Below are positions 45,380 through 54,552 of a DNA stretch of 64,000 nucleotides, piece after piece. Origin of the DNA: Synechococcus sp. CC9311 (GTDB taxonomy: Bacteria; Cyanobacteriota; Cyanobacteriia; PCC-6307; Cyanobiaceae); assembly GCF_000014585.1 (NCBI RefSeq), contig NC_008319.1, forward strand, positions 2,542,001 through 2,606,000, given 5' to 3'. The first letter of the stretch is position 1, and every line of letters begins with the position of its first letter. The notes under the pieces are model-generated. The model saw nothing but the letters and a program-made list of their open reading frames with translations, did no database searches and had not been told where the DNA came from. Both the position numbers and the translations under genes were made by a program.

Positions 45380-46585
45380 TCAACGCCGATGCTTGGCGGC
45401 CCACAAGCGTGTGGGCAGGCCCCAGACGTAGATAAAGCCTTCCGCAGCACGATGATCGAACTTGTCTTCGCTGCCGTATGAGGCCATCTCGGGAATGTAC
45501 AAGCTGTTGTCTGTAGAAGCTCTCCCAGTCACCGTGGCATTGCCCTTGTGAAGTTTCAGGCGCACAACCCCATTCACATGAATCTGAGTGCGATCCATGA
45601 AGCCATCAAGAGCCTCTTTGAGAGGACCAAACCAGAGGCCTTGATAGACGAGATCTGCCCATTGCATCTCGAGCTGGCGCTTGGTCCGCAATACATCGGC
45701 GGCGAGAGTGAGACTCTCCAACTCCTGATGCGCCTGAATCAACAGTAGTAATCCAGGCGTTTCGTAAATTTCCCTGCTTTTAATTCCCACCACACGGTTC
45801 TCGATCATGTCGAGACGACCAATGCCATGGGTGCCTGCCAAGAGGTTGGCTTCCCGGATCAGCGACACGGGCTCGAGCCTTTTGCCATTGATTGCTACAG
45901 GATTACCACCTTCAAACTGGATCTCGATCTCCTCGGCATCGTTCGGGGTTTGGTCCACGGAACGGGTCATCGCAAAGACCTCTTCCGGTGGCGCCACCAT
46001 CGGGTCTTCCAGGGGACCAGCTTCAATGCTGCGCCCGAGCAGATTGAGATCGATTGAATAAGGGGATTTTTTGCTCACGGGTGATGGCATGCCAAACCGC
46101 TCGCCATAGGCAATCGTTTCCTCCCGGCTCATGCCCCATTCACGCGCTGGCGTTAAAACCTTTAAGTCGGGCGCAAGCGATGCAATCGCCACATCAAAAC
46201 GCACCTGATCGTTTCCCTTGCCGGTGCAGCCATGGGCCACAGCATCAGCTCCTACCTCTCGTGCCACCTCAACGAGACGACGAGCGATCAAAGGGCGCGC
46301 CAAGGCCGTTGAGAGGGGATAGCGACCCTCATAAAGAGCATTCGCGCGAATCGCAGGAAAGGCGAATTCCTCGATGAATGGCTTAATCAGGTCACCAACC
46401 AAAGATTGAGTCGCTCCCGCCTCGAGCGCTTTGAGTCGTATCGGCTCAAGTTCATCGCCCTGACCGAGATCAGCGGCGAAGGTGATCACCTCCTCCACAC
46501 CCCATTCCTGCTTGAGGTAAGGGATGCAGACGCTGGTGTCCACCCCACCGGAATAGGCGAGAACGACCTTGGTTGCGCGTCCCAT
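45380..46585 (-). CDS. argG: Argininosuccinate synthase
   Basis: 401 residues, ATP-dependent joining of citrulline and aspartate. N-terminal ATP loop [18 protein letters not shown], then [29 protein letters not shown] and [31 protein letters not shown] near the C-terminal part. Its ATG overlaps the stop of the upstream membrane gene (ATGA), so the two are translationally coupled. Confidence 0.96.
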   Translation of the reverse strand: MGRATKVVLAYSGGVDTSVCIPYLKQEWGVEEVITFAADLGQGDELEPIRLKALEAGATQSLVGDLIKPFIEEFAFPAIRANALYEGRYPLSTALARPLIARRLVEVAREVGADAVAHGCTGKGNDQVRFDVAIASLAPDLKVLTPAREWGMSREETIAYGERFGMPSPVSKKSPYSIDLNLLGRSIEAGPLEDPMVAPPEEVFAMTRSVDQTPNDAEEIEIQFEGGNPVAINGKRLEPVSLIREANLLAGTHGIGRLDMIENRVVGIKSREIYETPGLLLLIQAHQELESLTLAADVLRTKRQLEMQWADLVYQGLWFGPLKEALDGFMDRTQIHVNGVVRLKLHKGNATVTGRASTDNSLYIPEMASYGSEDKFDHRAAEGFIYVWGLPTRLWAAKHRR

Positions 46586-46839
46586 CAGGTGGACTCCTGC
46601 TCTGAATCAGATTGCACTGATTCTCCACTCCCGCCGGCCCGCTGGACCGATTGGGGAGTCACACGAGCTAGCCAAAACAGCCAAATCGCCATGAAAAAGG
46701 CAGGAACAAACAACAGTGCAAGCACTGGAAACGTGGACACCACCAGCGGATCTGGATGTAAGCGCCCCCACTTCCAAAGACCAAAACTCAGTAACAACGC
46801 CCCGCCCCACACAGAGAGGAGCAGCCACACCTTGGCCAA
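46585..46839 (-). CDS. Small two-helix membrane protein upstream of argG
   Basis: 84 residues with two hydrophobic segments ([39 protein letters not shown]) and a polar Ser/Glu tail. Stop overlaps the argG start by one base (ATGA). The family looks cyanobacteria-specific; function unknown. Confidence 0.65.
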   Translation of the reverse strand: MAKVWLLLSVWGGALLLSFGLWKWGRLHPDPLVVSTFPVLALLFVPAFFMAIWLFWLARVTPQSVQRAGGSGESVQSDSEQEST

Positions 46840-46892
46840 GAGACATCCTCAAGACTGCACTGAACTATGATGATCGATTACGGAACTGGACA

Positions 46893-47156
46893 GTGTCGTC
46901 TGAGTTGAGCGCCCTCGACAACATCAATCCAGCTCTAACGCGTTACGGGCGAAAAGAACCCGCACCGGTGTTGCCCCTGCGCGAAGAGCCCGATTTACTG
47001 AGCTGGCTGGAAACAAGCGGTCGCCTTGTGGAAGACGAAGAATCCAGCACAGCTGAGGTGAGCACGGTAGAAGAAGAAGAACTCTCTGCGCTCATGGGCG
47101 AGAAAGAGGATTACAACGCTGCAGATGAGCAAACAGAAGAGAATTGGGAAGATTGA
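46893..47156 (+). CDS. DUF3134-family protein
   Basis: GTG 46893 gives 87 residues; the core INPALTRYGRKEPAPVLPLR and DLLSWLETSGRLV is the DUF3134 pattern of cyanobacteria, followed by an acidic tail (many Glu). The reading frame continues upstream to 46716 but overlaps the divergent membrane gene there and does not look conserved. Twenty-three bases before mraY. Confidence 0.75.
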   Translation: MSSELSALDNINPALTRYGRKEPAPVLPLREEPDLLSWLETSGRLVEDEESSTAEVSTVEEEELSALMGEKEDYNAADEQTEENWED

Positions 47157-47179
47157 TTTAAGGTCCCTGCCCTAAGCCG

Positions 47180-48292
47180 TTGAAGGAACGGGACGTGAAC
47201 GACGCACAAGAGACTCCTCCACCCCTAGAGGGGAAAGTCTCTGCCGGTGTGCTTGCCGTTGTTGTGTATGCAGCAGCATTTGCATCAGACCGCTGGATCC
47301 CCAACAGCCTCCTAAGCCTCCCCTTGCTGATTGCGACGCTGATCGCAGCAATTGTGACCTGGTGGGGTGTACCAAAGCTGCGTGGCTTAAAGCTCGGGCA
47401 AGTGATCCGAGAAGAGGGGCCCCAGGCCCATCTCACAAAATCAGGAACACCCACAATGGGCGGACTCCTGGTGGTGCCGGTCGGCGTGATCGTGGGCGGC
47501 CTCATCAGTTGGAGCGGTCAAGCCGCTGAACAACTTTTAGCTGTGGCGTTCATCACACTCGCTTACATGGTGGTAGGTGGAATTGACGATTGGCGCAGTC
47601 TCACCAAACACACCAACACCGGTTTAACGCCACGCGGCAAATTACTTCTTCAAGCCTTAGCCGCCGTGATCTTTCTGATCTGGGCAGGAATGCGCGGTTG
47701 GATCAGTGGTGATGTGGCCTTGCCGTTTGACATCAATCTTCCCTTGAACTGGCTGATTTGGCCTCTTGCAGTGTTTGTGTTTTTAGCCGAAAGCAACGCC
47801 ACAAACCTCACCGATGGCCTCGATGGTCTGGCCGCCGGTTGCGGTGCCTTGGTGTTCACGGGAATGGCACTCCAACTCACACTGCGCGGAAACAGCGGAG
47901 ATCCAAGCCTTGCTGGGTTCTGCATGGCCATGGCGGGCTGCTGGATTGGTTTTCTTGTGCACAACCGAAATCCAGCCAAAGTGTTTATGGGCGACACCGG
48001 CTCTCTAGCCATGGGAGGTGCTCTCACTGCTGTAGCCCTGTTAACAAACAGCCTTTGGCCCTTGCTGATCATGGGTGGAATATTCCTAGCGGAATCTCTC
48101 TCCGTGATCATTCAAGTGTGGGTTTTCAAAGCAACCAAAGGCGCTGATGGCATTGGACGCCGTGTTTTCCGAATGTCACCCCTGCACCATCACTTTGAGT
48201 TGGGCGGCACACCAGAGCAGCTGGTAGTTCCGGGATTCTGGCTAGCAACAGTATTCTTAGTATTAATTGGAATCTTCTTTAAACCTAATTGA
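47180..48292 (+). CDS. mraY: Phospho-N-acetylmuramoyl-pentapeptide transferase MraY
   Basis: Membrane enzyme making lipid I of peptidoglycan. Ten hydrophobic segments; motifs [32 protein letters not shown] (Asp-Asp), [29 protein letters not shown] and the histidine triad [10 protein letters not shown]. 370 residues; GTG 47195 is an alternative start. No other mur genes are adjacent, as usual in cyanobacteria. Confidence 0.95.
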   Translation: MKERDVNDAQETPPPLEGKVSAGVLAVVVYAAAFASDRWIPNSLLSLPLLIATLIAAIVTWWGVPKLRGLKLGQVIREEGPQAHLTKSGTPTMGGLLVVPVGVIVGGLISWSGQAAEQLLAVAFITLAYMVVGGIDDWRSLTKHTNTGLTPRGKLLLQALAAVIFLIWAGMRGWISGDVALPFDINLPLNWLIWPLAVFVFLAESNATNLTDGLDGLAAGCGALVFTGMALQLTLRGNSGDPSLAGFCMAMAGCWIGFLVHNRNPAKVFMGDTGSLAMGGALTAVALLTNSLWPLLIMGGIFLAESLSVIIQVWVFKATKGADGIGRRVFRMSPLHHHFELGGTPEQLVVPGFWLATVFLVLIGIFFKPN

Positions 48293-48555
48293 AATAACCT
48301 AATCAAAGTCATTGGCTAGAAACAATCAGGAAATTTATACTTGGGCATTGCCCATAAAATTGTATTCGTATCAGAATACACATAAACTATGTTATTAGAT
48401 TCAACGCATTTATGCCAATATCAAAATCGTCCCTGATGCAGCTCATCCTTTATTAAGGATTTTCTAAGGAAATGAGCGGCACGCTCTATTGAAAAACCAA
48501 GAATACTCTCTAGGATAATTTTCTATGTAATTCATAATCTGTAATTTCAGCGATC
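48293..48555. other. AT-rich spacer with inverted repeats upstream of the outer-membrane gene
   Basis: 263 bases, markedly AT-rich. It holds three palindromes: GGGC/GCCC with an ATT centre near 48343, TGTATTC/GAATACA (48361-48367, 48374-48380) and ATCCTT/AAGGAT (48445-48450, 48455-48460). The last may be a weak terminator of mraY (TTTTC follows); the middle one looks like an operator. Confidence 0.4.
48361..48380. promoter_or_regulatory. 20-bp palindrome, possible operator
   Basis: Seven-base arms TGTATTC and GAATACA around a six-base centre. It lies about 180 bases upstream of the outer-membrane protein gene. Regulator unknown. Confidence 0.3.
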
Positions 48556-50283
48556 ATGAAACTAATTAGTAATTCAATTTATGTTGGATCTTCCTTTTTA
48601 ATGGCATCCAGTCTGGCTATAAAGCCTGCTTTGTCAGATCAATATTTTCAGTCTGTTAAAACGGATGCAGGTAAAACCTATTGCATTGGAATTGAGAGAG
48701 GATTTCTTGATTGGCCTGGTCCTCAATTTAGTGATGGAGGAAATCAGGGCAAATGGTCACTTGATGATCAAGATTGGTATGTTGGTTACCAGACTTCAAA
48801 ACGTGGAGCATTAGCAAAAGAATTATCAAATAAAAGCGGTTTTCTTTACGCATTCGGTACAAATGTAGATAATAATATTGAGTGGAGGAACAGTGGGTTC
48901 AGGCAACAGACTTATTACAGCAATAGCAATAATAGCGAACCGGGCTTAAAAAATGTCGGAAACTTTGCCAAAGCATTTGATTCAGAACAATGCGAATCAC
49001 CTGATCCAATCCTTCCAATCAATCCGGGCGACATTACTGTTCCCCTTGATCCCGCCAATCCTGACAACGAAGTTCAACCTTCACAACCAACCCTTATTGA
49101 TTACTTAAGTGGCATAGATCGAGAAACACGACTTCGAAATCTCGGCAGAGCTGTCAATGCTCTCGTGATTCCACGCAACGTTACAGCCAGTGGTTTAGCT
49201 ACTCAAGCATATGTAAATGATCTTTCTGACACAATCTTAGAACGATTACCATCCCGCCAACTCAAGACTGAATTATCTGAAGTAAATTCGCAAAACCAAG
49301 ACAGCAATCAAGAATTTGAAATAGGAGGAAAAAAATACTTTGAAAGTTCGGACCTTCAAAGCTCGTTTTTAGAGTCTGCGGGTACACGAGGCTGGGTACG
49401 AGGTTTTGGAGGAAGTAACTCACCTTCCAAAACAGGCGGCCTCACAAGAAATAATATTGAATACCCTGACGTATACAACAACTTTTATTCCACACATGGA
49501 GGCTTTGTTGTTGGCATCGATACATCCATCACAGAGAATATTCAATTAGGCTTTTTTGGTAACTACGGTAATATTTCTCTTCAGCAGTTTTCAGGGGATT
49601 ACACAGGTGGTGGCTCATGGAATCCTGAGGGCTGGGGTGGTGGAATCTCGGCTTCTTATTGGACGGAAAGCTTTTACATTCAAGGACTTTTTGGTGCAAC
49701 ATCATTTTCCGGAACAAACATACGTGAAGTAAAGATTCCACGTATTATCAATGAAAATTATCGTGCCACTAAAAATACAACTTCTTATATGGGTGCCTTA
49801 AGGATAGGAGCACCTCTAACATCTGGTAGAACAATTATTGAACCACAATTTACAGCAATTTGGAATGGCATTCAAAACTCCGAATTTACTGAATCAGGTC
49901 GTTTTGACAGCCTAGCCCTAAAAACTAATTCTTATTACGAGCAATTTCTCCAGACTGCATTAGGCGCCAAACTTTCATGGCCGATTCCCCAAAAGAATGG
50001 CAACTTATTCACACCTACAGTTCGTGTTGCATGGCTTGCTGATTGGAACACTGGGAATGGAGATATTTCTTTTGAACTTGCTAATGCCAAAAATTCTGTT
50101 AAAGCAAAAATTCCATCAAACCAAACAAACGAGAATGGTGTCTTATTAGAAGGGGGAATTGATTATGCAATCTTTAATGGTCCAACTTCAGGGTGGAAAC
50201 TATATTTCAAAGGGGGTGCGAAAATTTGGGCAAATAGATCAACAGATTGGCGTACCAGCGGAGGCCTTACGTTTCAATTCTAA
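48556..50283 (+). CDS. Autotransporter-like outer-membrane beta-barrel protein
   Basis: 575 residues. A Sec signal peptide (residues 1-26, ending KPALS) is followed by a soluble region with Asn/Ser/Gly and a Pro-rich linker (PINPGDITVPLDPANPDNE), a helix with repeated polar residues, and then a C-terminal domain of about 290 residues starting GTRGWVRGFGGSN. The alternating hydrophobic strands and the terminal Phe (SGGLTFQF) are the pattern of autotransporter-type barrels inserted by BamA. The passenger is short and has no catalytic motif. The surrounding DNA is AT-rich, so it may have been acquired. Function unknown; adhesion is one guess. Confidence 0.75.
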   Translation: MKLISNSIYVGSSFLMASSLAIKPALSDQYFQSVKTDAGKTYCIGIERGFLDWPGPQFSDGGNQGKWSLDDQDWYVGYQTSKRGALAKELSNKSGFLYAFGTNVDNNIEWRNSGFRQQTYYSNSNNSEPGLKNVGNFAKAFDSEQCESPDPILPINPGDITVPLDPANPDNEVQPSQPTLIDYLSGIDRETRLRNLGRAVNALVIPRNVTASGLATQAYVNDLSDTILERLPSRQLKTELSEVNSQNQDSNQEFEIGGKKYFESSDLQSSFLESAGTRGWVRGFGGSNSPSKTGGLTRNNIEYPDVYNNFYSTHGGFVVGIDTSITENIQLGFFGNYGNISLQQFSGDYTGGGSWNPEGWGGGISASYWTESFYIQGLFGATSFSGTNIREVKIPRIINENYRATKNTTSYMGALRIGAPLTSGRTIIEPQFTAIWNGIQNSEFTESGRFDSLALKTNSYYEQFLQTALGAKLSWPIPQKNGNLFTPTVRVAWLADWNTGNGDISFELANAKNSVKAKIPSNQTNENGVLLEGGIDYAIFNGPTSGWKLYFKGGAKIWANRSTDWRTSGGLTFQF

Positions 50284-50411
50284 AACATAAATACTAAAGT
50301 GATTTGATAACTTTCGACAGCATAGGCAGATGATCAAAAATGTGATACTTCAAATCTTTAACTAATTAGACATCCTTACATCGAATTAATGTTGACACGC
50401 TAAAAGACGAT

Positions 50412-50431
50412 ATCAAATTAAAATATTTGAT
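50412..50431. repeat. Palindromic ATCAAAT element
   Basis: ATCAAAT (50412-50418) and ATTTGAT (50425-50431) form a seven-base inverted repeat; a second TTTGATAT follows at 50431-50438. It lies in the 229-base AT-rich gap after the outer-membrane gene, where I found no gene. A TTGACA at 50392-50397 might be a -35 box for the next gene, without a good -10. Confidence 0.3.
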
Positions 50432-50512
50432 TTGATATTGCCATCATATCTAATTCAACTCTAAGGTCATTAACGCAAGCCCAGCCTTCAGTCCAATCGG
50501 AGTGATTTAAAG

Positions 50513-50776
50513 ATGTCTTATTTCACCTGGAAAGAAGCTGGTCTCACGAGCGACTGCTCCAGCCTTGAGGCGATGGCCTCCCGCTTTGAAGAAGCAGCCA
50601 GCCTGATGCGCCGCATGGCACAACAAGGCTTTGAGCTCAACTCAAAAGGACGTCAACAACGCATCACCCACAGCGATGCCGAAGTCTTTGAGTCTTGGGG
50701 CTTCGTGAATGAAGAATCTGCCTTCCGCCAGCTCACCTTGATGAGCGATCCATCCACCGAATCGCCCGCAACCTAA
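50513..50776 (+). CDS. Hypothetical protein, 87 aa
   Basis: 87 residues, predicted helical: SSLEAMASRFEEAASLMRRM then GFELNSKGRQQRITHSDAEV and FESWGFVNEE. No membrane helix or signal peptide. Looks like a conserved picocyanobacterial family, but I do not recognise it. It is convergent with the 53-codon gene; their stop codons abut. Confidence 0.65.
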   Translation: MSYFTWKEAGLTSDCSSLEAMASRFEEAASLMRRMAQQGFELNSKGRQQRITHSDAEVFESWGFVNEESAFRQLTLMSDPSTESPAT

Positions 50777-50938
50777 TCAACGACGGCGAAAGCCACCAAT
50801 CACCCACACCAGTACAAACAAAAAGGAAGATAGCCCGAGGTAGATCAAGGCCCACTTTTGAACAGTGGCGATCTCCCAGCCGAACAGCAGACCATTGGCC
50901 GCGTCTCCAGCCGTTGTAAACGCAAGCGGCAAAGGCAT
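50777..50938 (-). CDS. Small single-helix membrane protein, 53 aa
   Basis: ATG 50938 to TGA 50777. Reads MPLPLAFTTAGDAANGLLFG, then a hydrophobic helix WALIYLGLSSFLFVLVWVIGG ended by FRRR. One transmembrane helix with a positively charged C-terminus (positive-inside, so the C-terminus would be cytoplasmic). It is the size of small photosynthetic or NDH subunits, but I cannot assign it. Divergent from purT with 45 bases between the starts. Confidence 0.6.
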   Translation of the reverse strand: MPLPLAFTTAGDAANGLLFGWEIATVQKWALIYLGLSSFLFVLVWVIGGFRRR

Positions 50939-50983
50939 GAGGGCAGAGCGAGAAGATCAAGCCATGCTGCCTTGAAAACCGCC

Positions 50984-52153
50984 ATGACGAACTTCCCAAA
51001 AACAGTGATGCTGCTCGGCAGCGGCGAACTGGGCAAAGAGGTTGCGATCGCCGCCCAGAGACTGGGTTGCCACGTCATCGCCTGCGACCGTTACGCCGAT
51101 GCGCCAGCCATGCAGGTCGCAGATCAGGCCGAAGTGCTGACCATGACCGATCCAAACGCCCTAAAGACTGTTGTGAACAAGCATCAGCCGGATGTGCTGA
51201 TCCCAGAAATCGAAGCGCTGGCAGTGGATGCCTTGCAAGCACTGGAAGACACCGGCATTTGCGTGATTCCCACCGCCAGGGCCACTGCAGTAACGATGAA
51301 TCGCGACCGAATCAGGAATCTTGCTGCGGGTGAACTCGGACTACGCACCGCACGCTTTGCCTATGCCTCCGATGCACAGGAGCTCCAGCGTGCCGCCGCA
51401 CCGTTGGGTTGGCCCGTGGTCGTCAAGCCAGTGATGAGTTCCTCGGGGAAAGGCCAAAGTGTGGTTCACTCCGCTGCTGAATTAGATAAAGCCTGGGAGA
51501 TCGCCATGGCAGGAGCCCGAGGCAGTTCCGCCCAGGTGATCGTGGAGGAATTTCTTGATTTTGATCTTGAAATCACCCTGCTCACCATCCGTCAACACGA
51601 TGGAACCACCCTGTTTTGCCCACCGATTGGGCATCAACAAGCCAATGGCGACTACCAATGCAGTTGGCAGCCTGCGTCGATCTCGCCCAGCCAACTGCAA
51701 CAAGCCCAAACGATGGCCCGCACAGTCACCGACAACCTTGGCGGTGCCGGTCTGTTTGGGGTGGAATTTTTCTTATGCGGCGATGAAGTGGTGTTTTCTG
51801 AGCTCTCTCCACGACCGCATGACACCGGGCTAGTGACGTTGATCAGCCAAAACCTAAGCGAATTCGACCTGCATCTCCGTGCCGTATTGGGGCTACCGAT
51901 CCCCTCGATCACTGCTGCCGATGCTGCAGCCAGCCGCGTCATCCTGGCCGAGAGCCAGGGACACCATGTTCAATTCAGTGGTGTGGAACAAGCGCTCACG
52001 GAGCCAGACACCAACCTTCTGCTCTTTGGCAAACGAGAGGCTCGGCCAGGGCGTCGGATGGGCGTTGCCCTAGCCCGCGGTACCCAGATCAACGAAGCCT
52101 TAGCCAAGGCAGACCGCTGTGCAGCGGCAGTGAAGGTTCAGGTCATGGATTGA
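50984..52153 (+). CDS. purT: Formate-dependent phosphoribosylglycinamide formyltransferase PurT
   Basis: 389 residues, ATP-grasp enzyme of purine synthesis using formate. N-terminal VMLLGSGELGKEVAIAAQRLG, ATP-grasp segments PVVVKPVMSSSGKGQS and VIVEEFLDFDLEITLLTIR, metal-binding GVEFFLCGDEVVFSELSPRPHDTG. ATG 50984 starts the conserved part; an upstream ATG (50858) would add 42 basic residues overlapping the small membrane gene. Its 3' end overlaps the convergent sucrose-phosphate synthase gene by 16 bases. Confidence 0.96.
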   Translation: MTNFPKTVMLLGSGELGKEVAIAAQRLGCHVIACDRYADAPAMQVADQAEVLTMTDPNALKTVVNKHQPDVLIPEIEALAVDALQALEDTGICVIPTARATAVTMNRDRIRNLAAGELGLRTARFAYASDAQELQRAAAPLGWPVVVKPVMSSSGKGQSVVHSAAELDKAWEIAMAGARGSSAQVIVEEFLDFDLEITLLTIRQHDGTTLFCPPIGHQQANGDYQCSWQPASISPSQLQQAQTMARTVTDNLGGAGLFGVEFFLCGDEVVFSELSPRPHDTGLVTLISQNLSEFDLHLRAVLGLPIPSITAADAAASRVILAESQGHHVQFSGVEQALTEPDTNLLLFGKREARPGRRMGVALARGTQINEALAKADRCAAAVKVQVMD

Positions 52154-54294
52154 TCCTGCCGGGCTCGTCCGCCCAAAAACCGATAGTGCTGGATCCCTTC
52201 CAGCACGCCTGGTAATTGGGAGCGACTCGCAAAGTAAACACGCTGTTGCTTTCGAAAATCATCCAAACAAGGATCGTGATCGCCCAAAACAACGGTGGTG
52301 GGTCGACCGCAAACCAACTCACCATCTCCCTGTTCACTGGCCACAACCAACATCTGTTCCAGTGGAAGGCCCCAGCGCAAAGCAAGAAAACGGATCGCTT
52401 CGCTGCGGGATGCCCGCATCGGCAACACGTCTAGAAACCAATGACAGCGCAATTGAGGACGCGCCGCCTGGTGACGCTGGCGCAGACGTTGTCGGATCAA
52501 GGGAAGGATCTCTTCTCCAGCATCGCGAATCGTGTAGCTCAACTTGTACGAACCTTGCTGCTCAGGTCGCTGCAATGCAATGTGATCGGTGAGGTCAGCC
52601 AGGGCACTTTCCACACCTGCGCGGTCCCAATCCACTCCAATCTGAGCCGACCAAAACAAATCAGGTTCACTTTCCTGGCCGTAGTGAATCTCCGTACCAG
52701 CCCCAGTGATCCACACTTTGGGTTCCGGTAACAACAGCTCCCCAAAACGTTGTCTGGCAGCAGGCAATGAACGGCCCGACAGAATCCCTAAAGAACAACG
52801 GTCGAGCTGCTCACGCAAAACCTTGAGTGCATCACCATCCGGCTGTTCCAAATTGCTGTCGAGATCAAGCAACAGCAACCGGTCGCCCAAGGGCCGGAAA
52901 CCTCCAGTGGAGACGGTCTGACTGGATGGAAGCGCGATTGGCTGGGTTACCGCCATCAGACGCTCCTGCATCAATGCCAGGTAAGAACAAACGTGAGCGT
53001 CCCAACTGAAGTGGCGACTCACCGCCTCCACGCCGTTGTCACTCCAGCGGCTCCAGCGTTGAAGATCAGAACCCGCACACTCCAAAGCATCTTGAAGCGC
53101 CTCTCGATCCGTCACATCTGCGAGTAAGCCGTTGTCACAGCGAGCAAGGATGTCCCGTGGACCTCCGTCATCGGTCGCAACCATCGGCAATCCGCAAGCG
53201 GCTGCTTCCAACAAGGTGAGTCCAAAAGGCTCTGTGAGCGCAGGATTCACAAAGAGGCCGCGGCGCTCGGCAGCCCAGCGATAGATGGCAGGAATCTGAT
53301 CGCGACGATGCTGCTTGGGATAGGCAATACGGCCATAGAGGTCGTAGCGATCAACGAGATCAAACACCTGCTGAAACACGTCGCGCTGCTGTTTCTCCAT
53401 CTGCCGGGGATCCTCCCGACAGCCGAGCACCAGCACCAAATTGTGTCGCTGCCGTAAAACAGCAGACCGACCGAACGCCTCAACCAGAGCGGGAATGTTC
53501 TTGCGACGAACAGCCCTAGAAATCGCTAAAAGCGGTGGAAGCTCAGGCTGACGCAAGAAAGGAGTTAAGAGCTCCTCCACTTCACGAGCCTCTACGGCCT
53601 CCGAGCCGGGGTGAAAACGGCGTGCGTCGACACCGGGAGGAACCACCTCAGCGCGTTCAGCGCGAAATCCGCCATAACGGGAATATTGCTGATCACATTC
53701 CTGACGCGTGCTGGTGATCACCAAATCGGCATGCGCCAGCGCTAGCTCCTCCGCATCAATGCGTCGGCTGATCGAATAGGTCTGCTCGAGCTGTTGATGG
53801 TCGCCACCTCCAGCTATCAGGCGACGCTGCTTCTCACGACCAAGAGAATGCCCTGTAAACACCAAGGGAATGCCAAGACGACGACTGAGCAATGCGCCGA
53901 CGTAACCAGCATCGGCGTAATGAGCATGAATCCAATCAGGTCGATTTTCGGGTTTCTGAAGATGCACCACAAGCTGATCAGCCAGATCCTCGAGATAAGG
54001 CCAAAGCAATTCCTTGCGTAGGTAGCGCTTAGGGCCGAAGGCAAAACGCTGGATGCCGGCACCGGCAGCAATCGCTTCCACTGGCTGGGCGTAATCAGCT
54101 GAAACCCGTCGGTCCTGAATTAGCCGAGTCACAACATCAACGCGATCCACTTCGGCCCGCGCCGCAAGGCTGCGCACCAGTTCGAGCACATAGAGGGTTT
54201 GTCCTCCGGTATCGGCGTCCCGTCCCAGCTCCAAATCATGGGAGCGAAACAGTCCGTGAAGATGGAGATGAAGAAGCCGAAAACCCACAATCAA
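52138..54294 (-). CDS. sps: Sucrose-phosphate synthase with C-terminal HAD (SPP-like) domain
   Basis: 718 residues. The GT4 glycosyltransferase part (residues 1-450) has RDADTGGQTLYVLELVRSL, WIHAHYADAGYVGALLSRR, TGHSLGREKQRRLI, VVPPGVDARRF and PALTEPFGLTLLEAAACGLP. It makes sucrose-6-phosphate, a compatible solute precursor. From about residue 470 a HAD domain follows: LLLDLDSNLEQPDGDAL, then SGRSLPAARQRFGELLLPEP and WITGAGTEIHYGQ. The phosphatase acid motif is altered (ASEQGDGELV in place of GDSGND), so it may not hydrolyse. Start is TTG 54294 or GTG 54288. Confidence 0.93.
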   Translation of the reverse strand: MIVGFRLLHLHLHGLFRSHDLELGRDADTGGQTLYVLELVRSLAARAEVDRVDVVTRLIQDRRVSADYAQPVEAIAAGAGIQRFAFGPKRYLRKELLWPYLEDLADQLVVHLQKPENRPDWIHAHYADAGYVGALLSRRLGIPLVFTGHSLGREKQRRLIAGGGDHQQLEQTYSISRRIDAEELALAHADLVITSTRQECDQQYSRYGGFRAERAEVVPPGVDARRFHPGSEAVEAREVEELLTPFLRQPELPPLLAISRAVRRKNIPALVEAFGRSAVLRQRHNLVLVLGCREDPRQMEKQQRDVFQQVFDLVDRYDLYGRIAYPKQHRRDQIPAIYRWAAERRGLFVNPALTEPFGLTLLEAAACGLPMVATDDGGPRDILARCDNGLLADVTDREALQDALECAGSDLQRWSRWSDNGVEAVSRHFSWDAHVCSYLALMQERLMAVTQPIALPSSQTVSTGGFRPLGDRLLLLDLDSNLEQPDGDALKVLREQLDRCSLGILSGRSLPAARQRFGELLLPEPKVWITGAGTEIHYGQESEPDLFWSAQIGVDWDRAGVESALADLTDHIALQRPEQQGSYKLSYTIRDAGEEILPLIRQRLRQRHQAARPQLRCHWFLDVLPMRASRSEAIRFLALRWGLPLEQMLVVASEQGDGELVCGRPTTVVLGDHDPCLDDFRKQQRVYFASRSQLPGVLEGIQHYRFLGGRARQDQSMT

Positions 54295-54552
54295 CCCTCA
54301 ACAGAACAAGACATCAGGTGCATGCCTTGATTAAGGGTTAAGGCGTTCAAACAAGTTCAAAGCTGAAGACATCCTTAGAAATCAGCAGCTAAAAGCGTTT
54401 ACTTCGGTTAAAAGCCTGTCTGAAGCTGGATCTTTCGCCATCAACGCATCAACGAGTAAACGCAATTTGATGATGAAATGCAACGCAAAACAGTGGAAAT
54501 CGATCAGCTTGTTCTGATGATTTGAAGACGACGTTTTAAGAAAATGGGTTTT
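54295..54552. other. 258-bp spacer downstream of the hydrolase
   Basis: Between the sucrose-phosphate synthase start and the end of the hydrolase gene, both leftward. No gene or clear hairpin is seen. It must contain the promoter of the sucrose-phosphate synthase gene. Confidence 0.35.
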
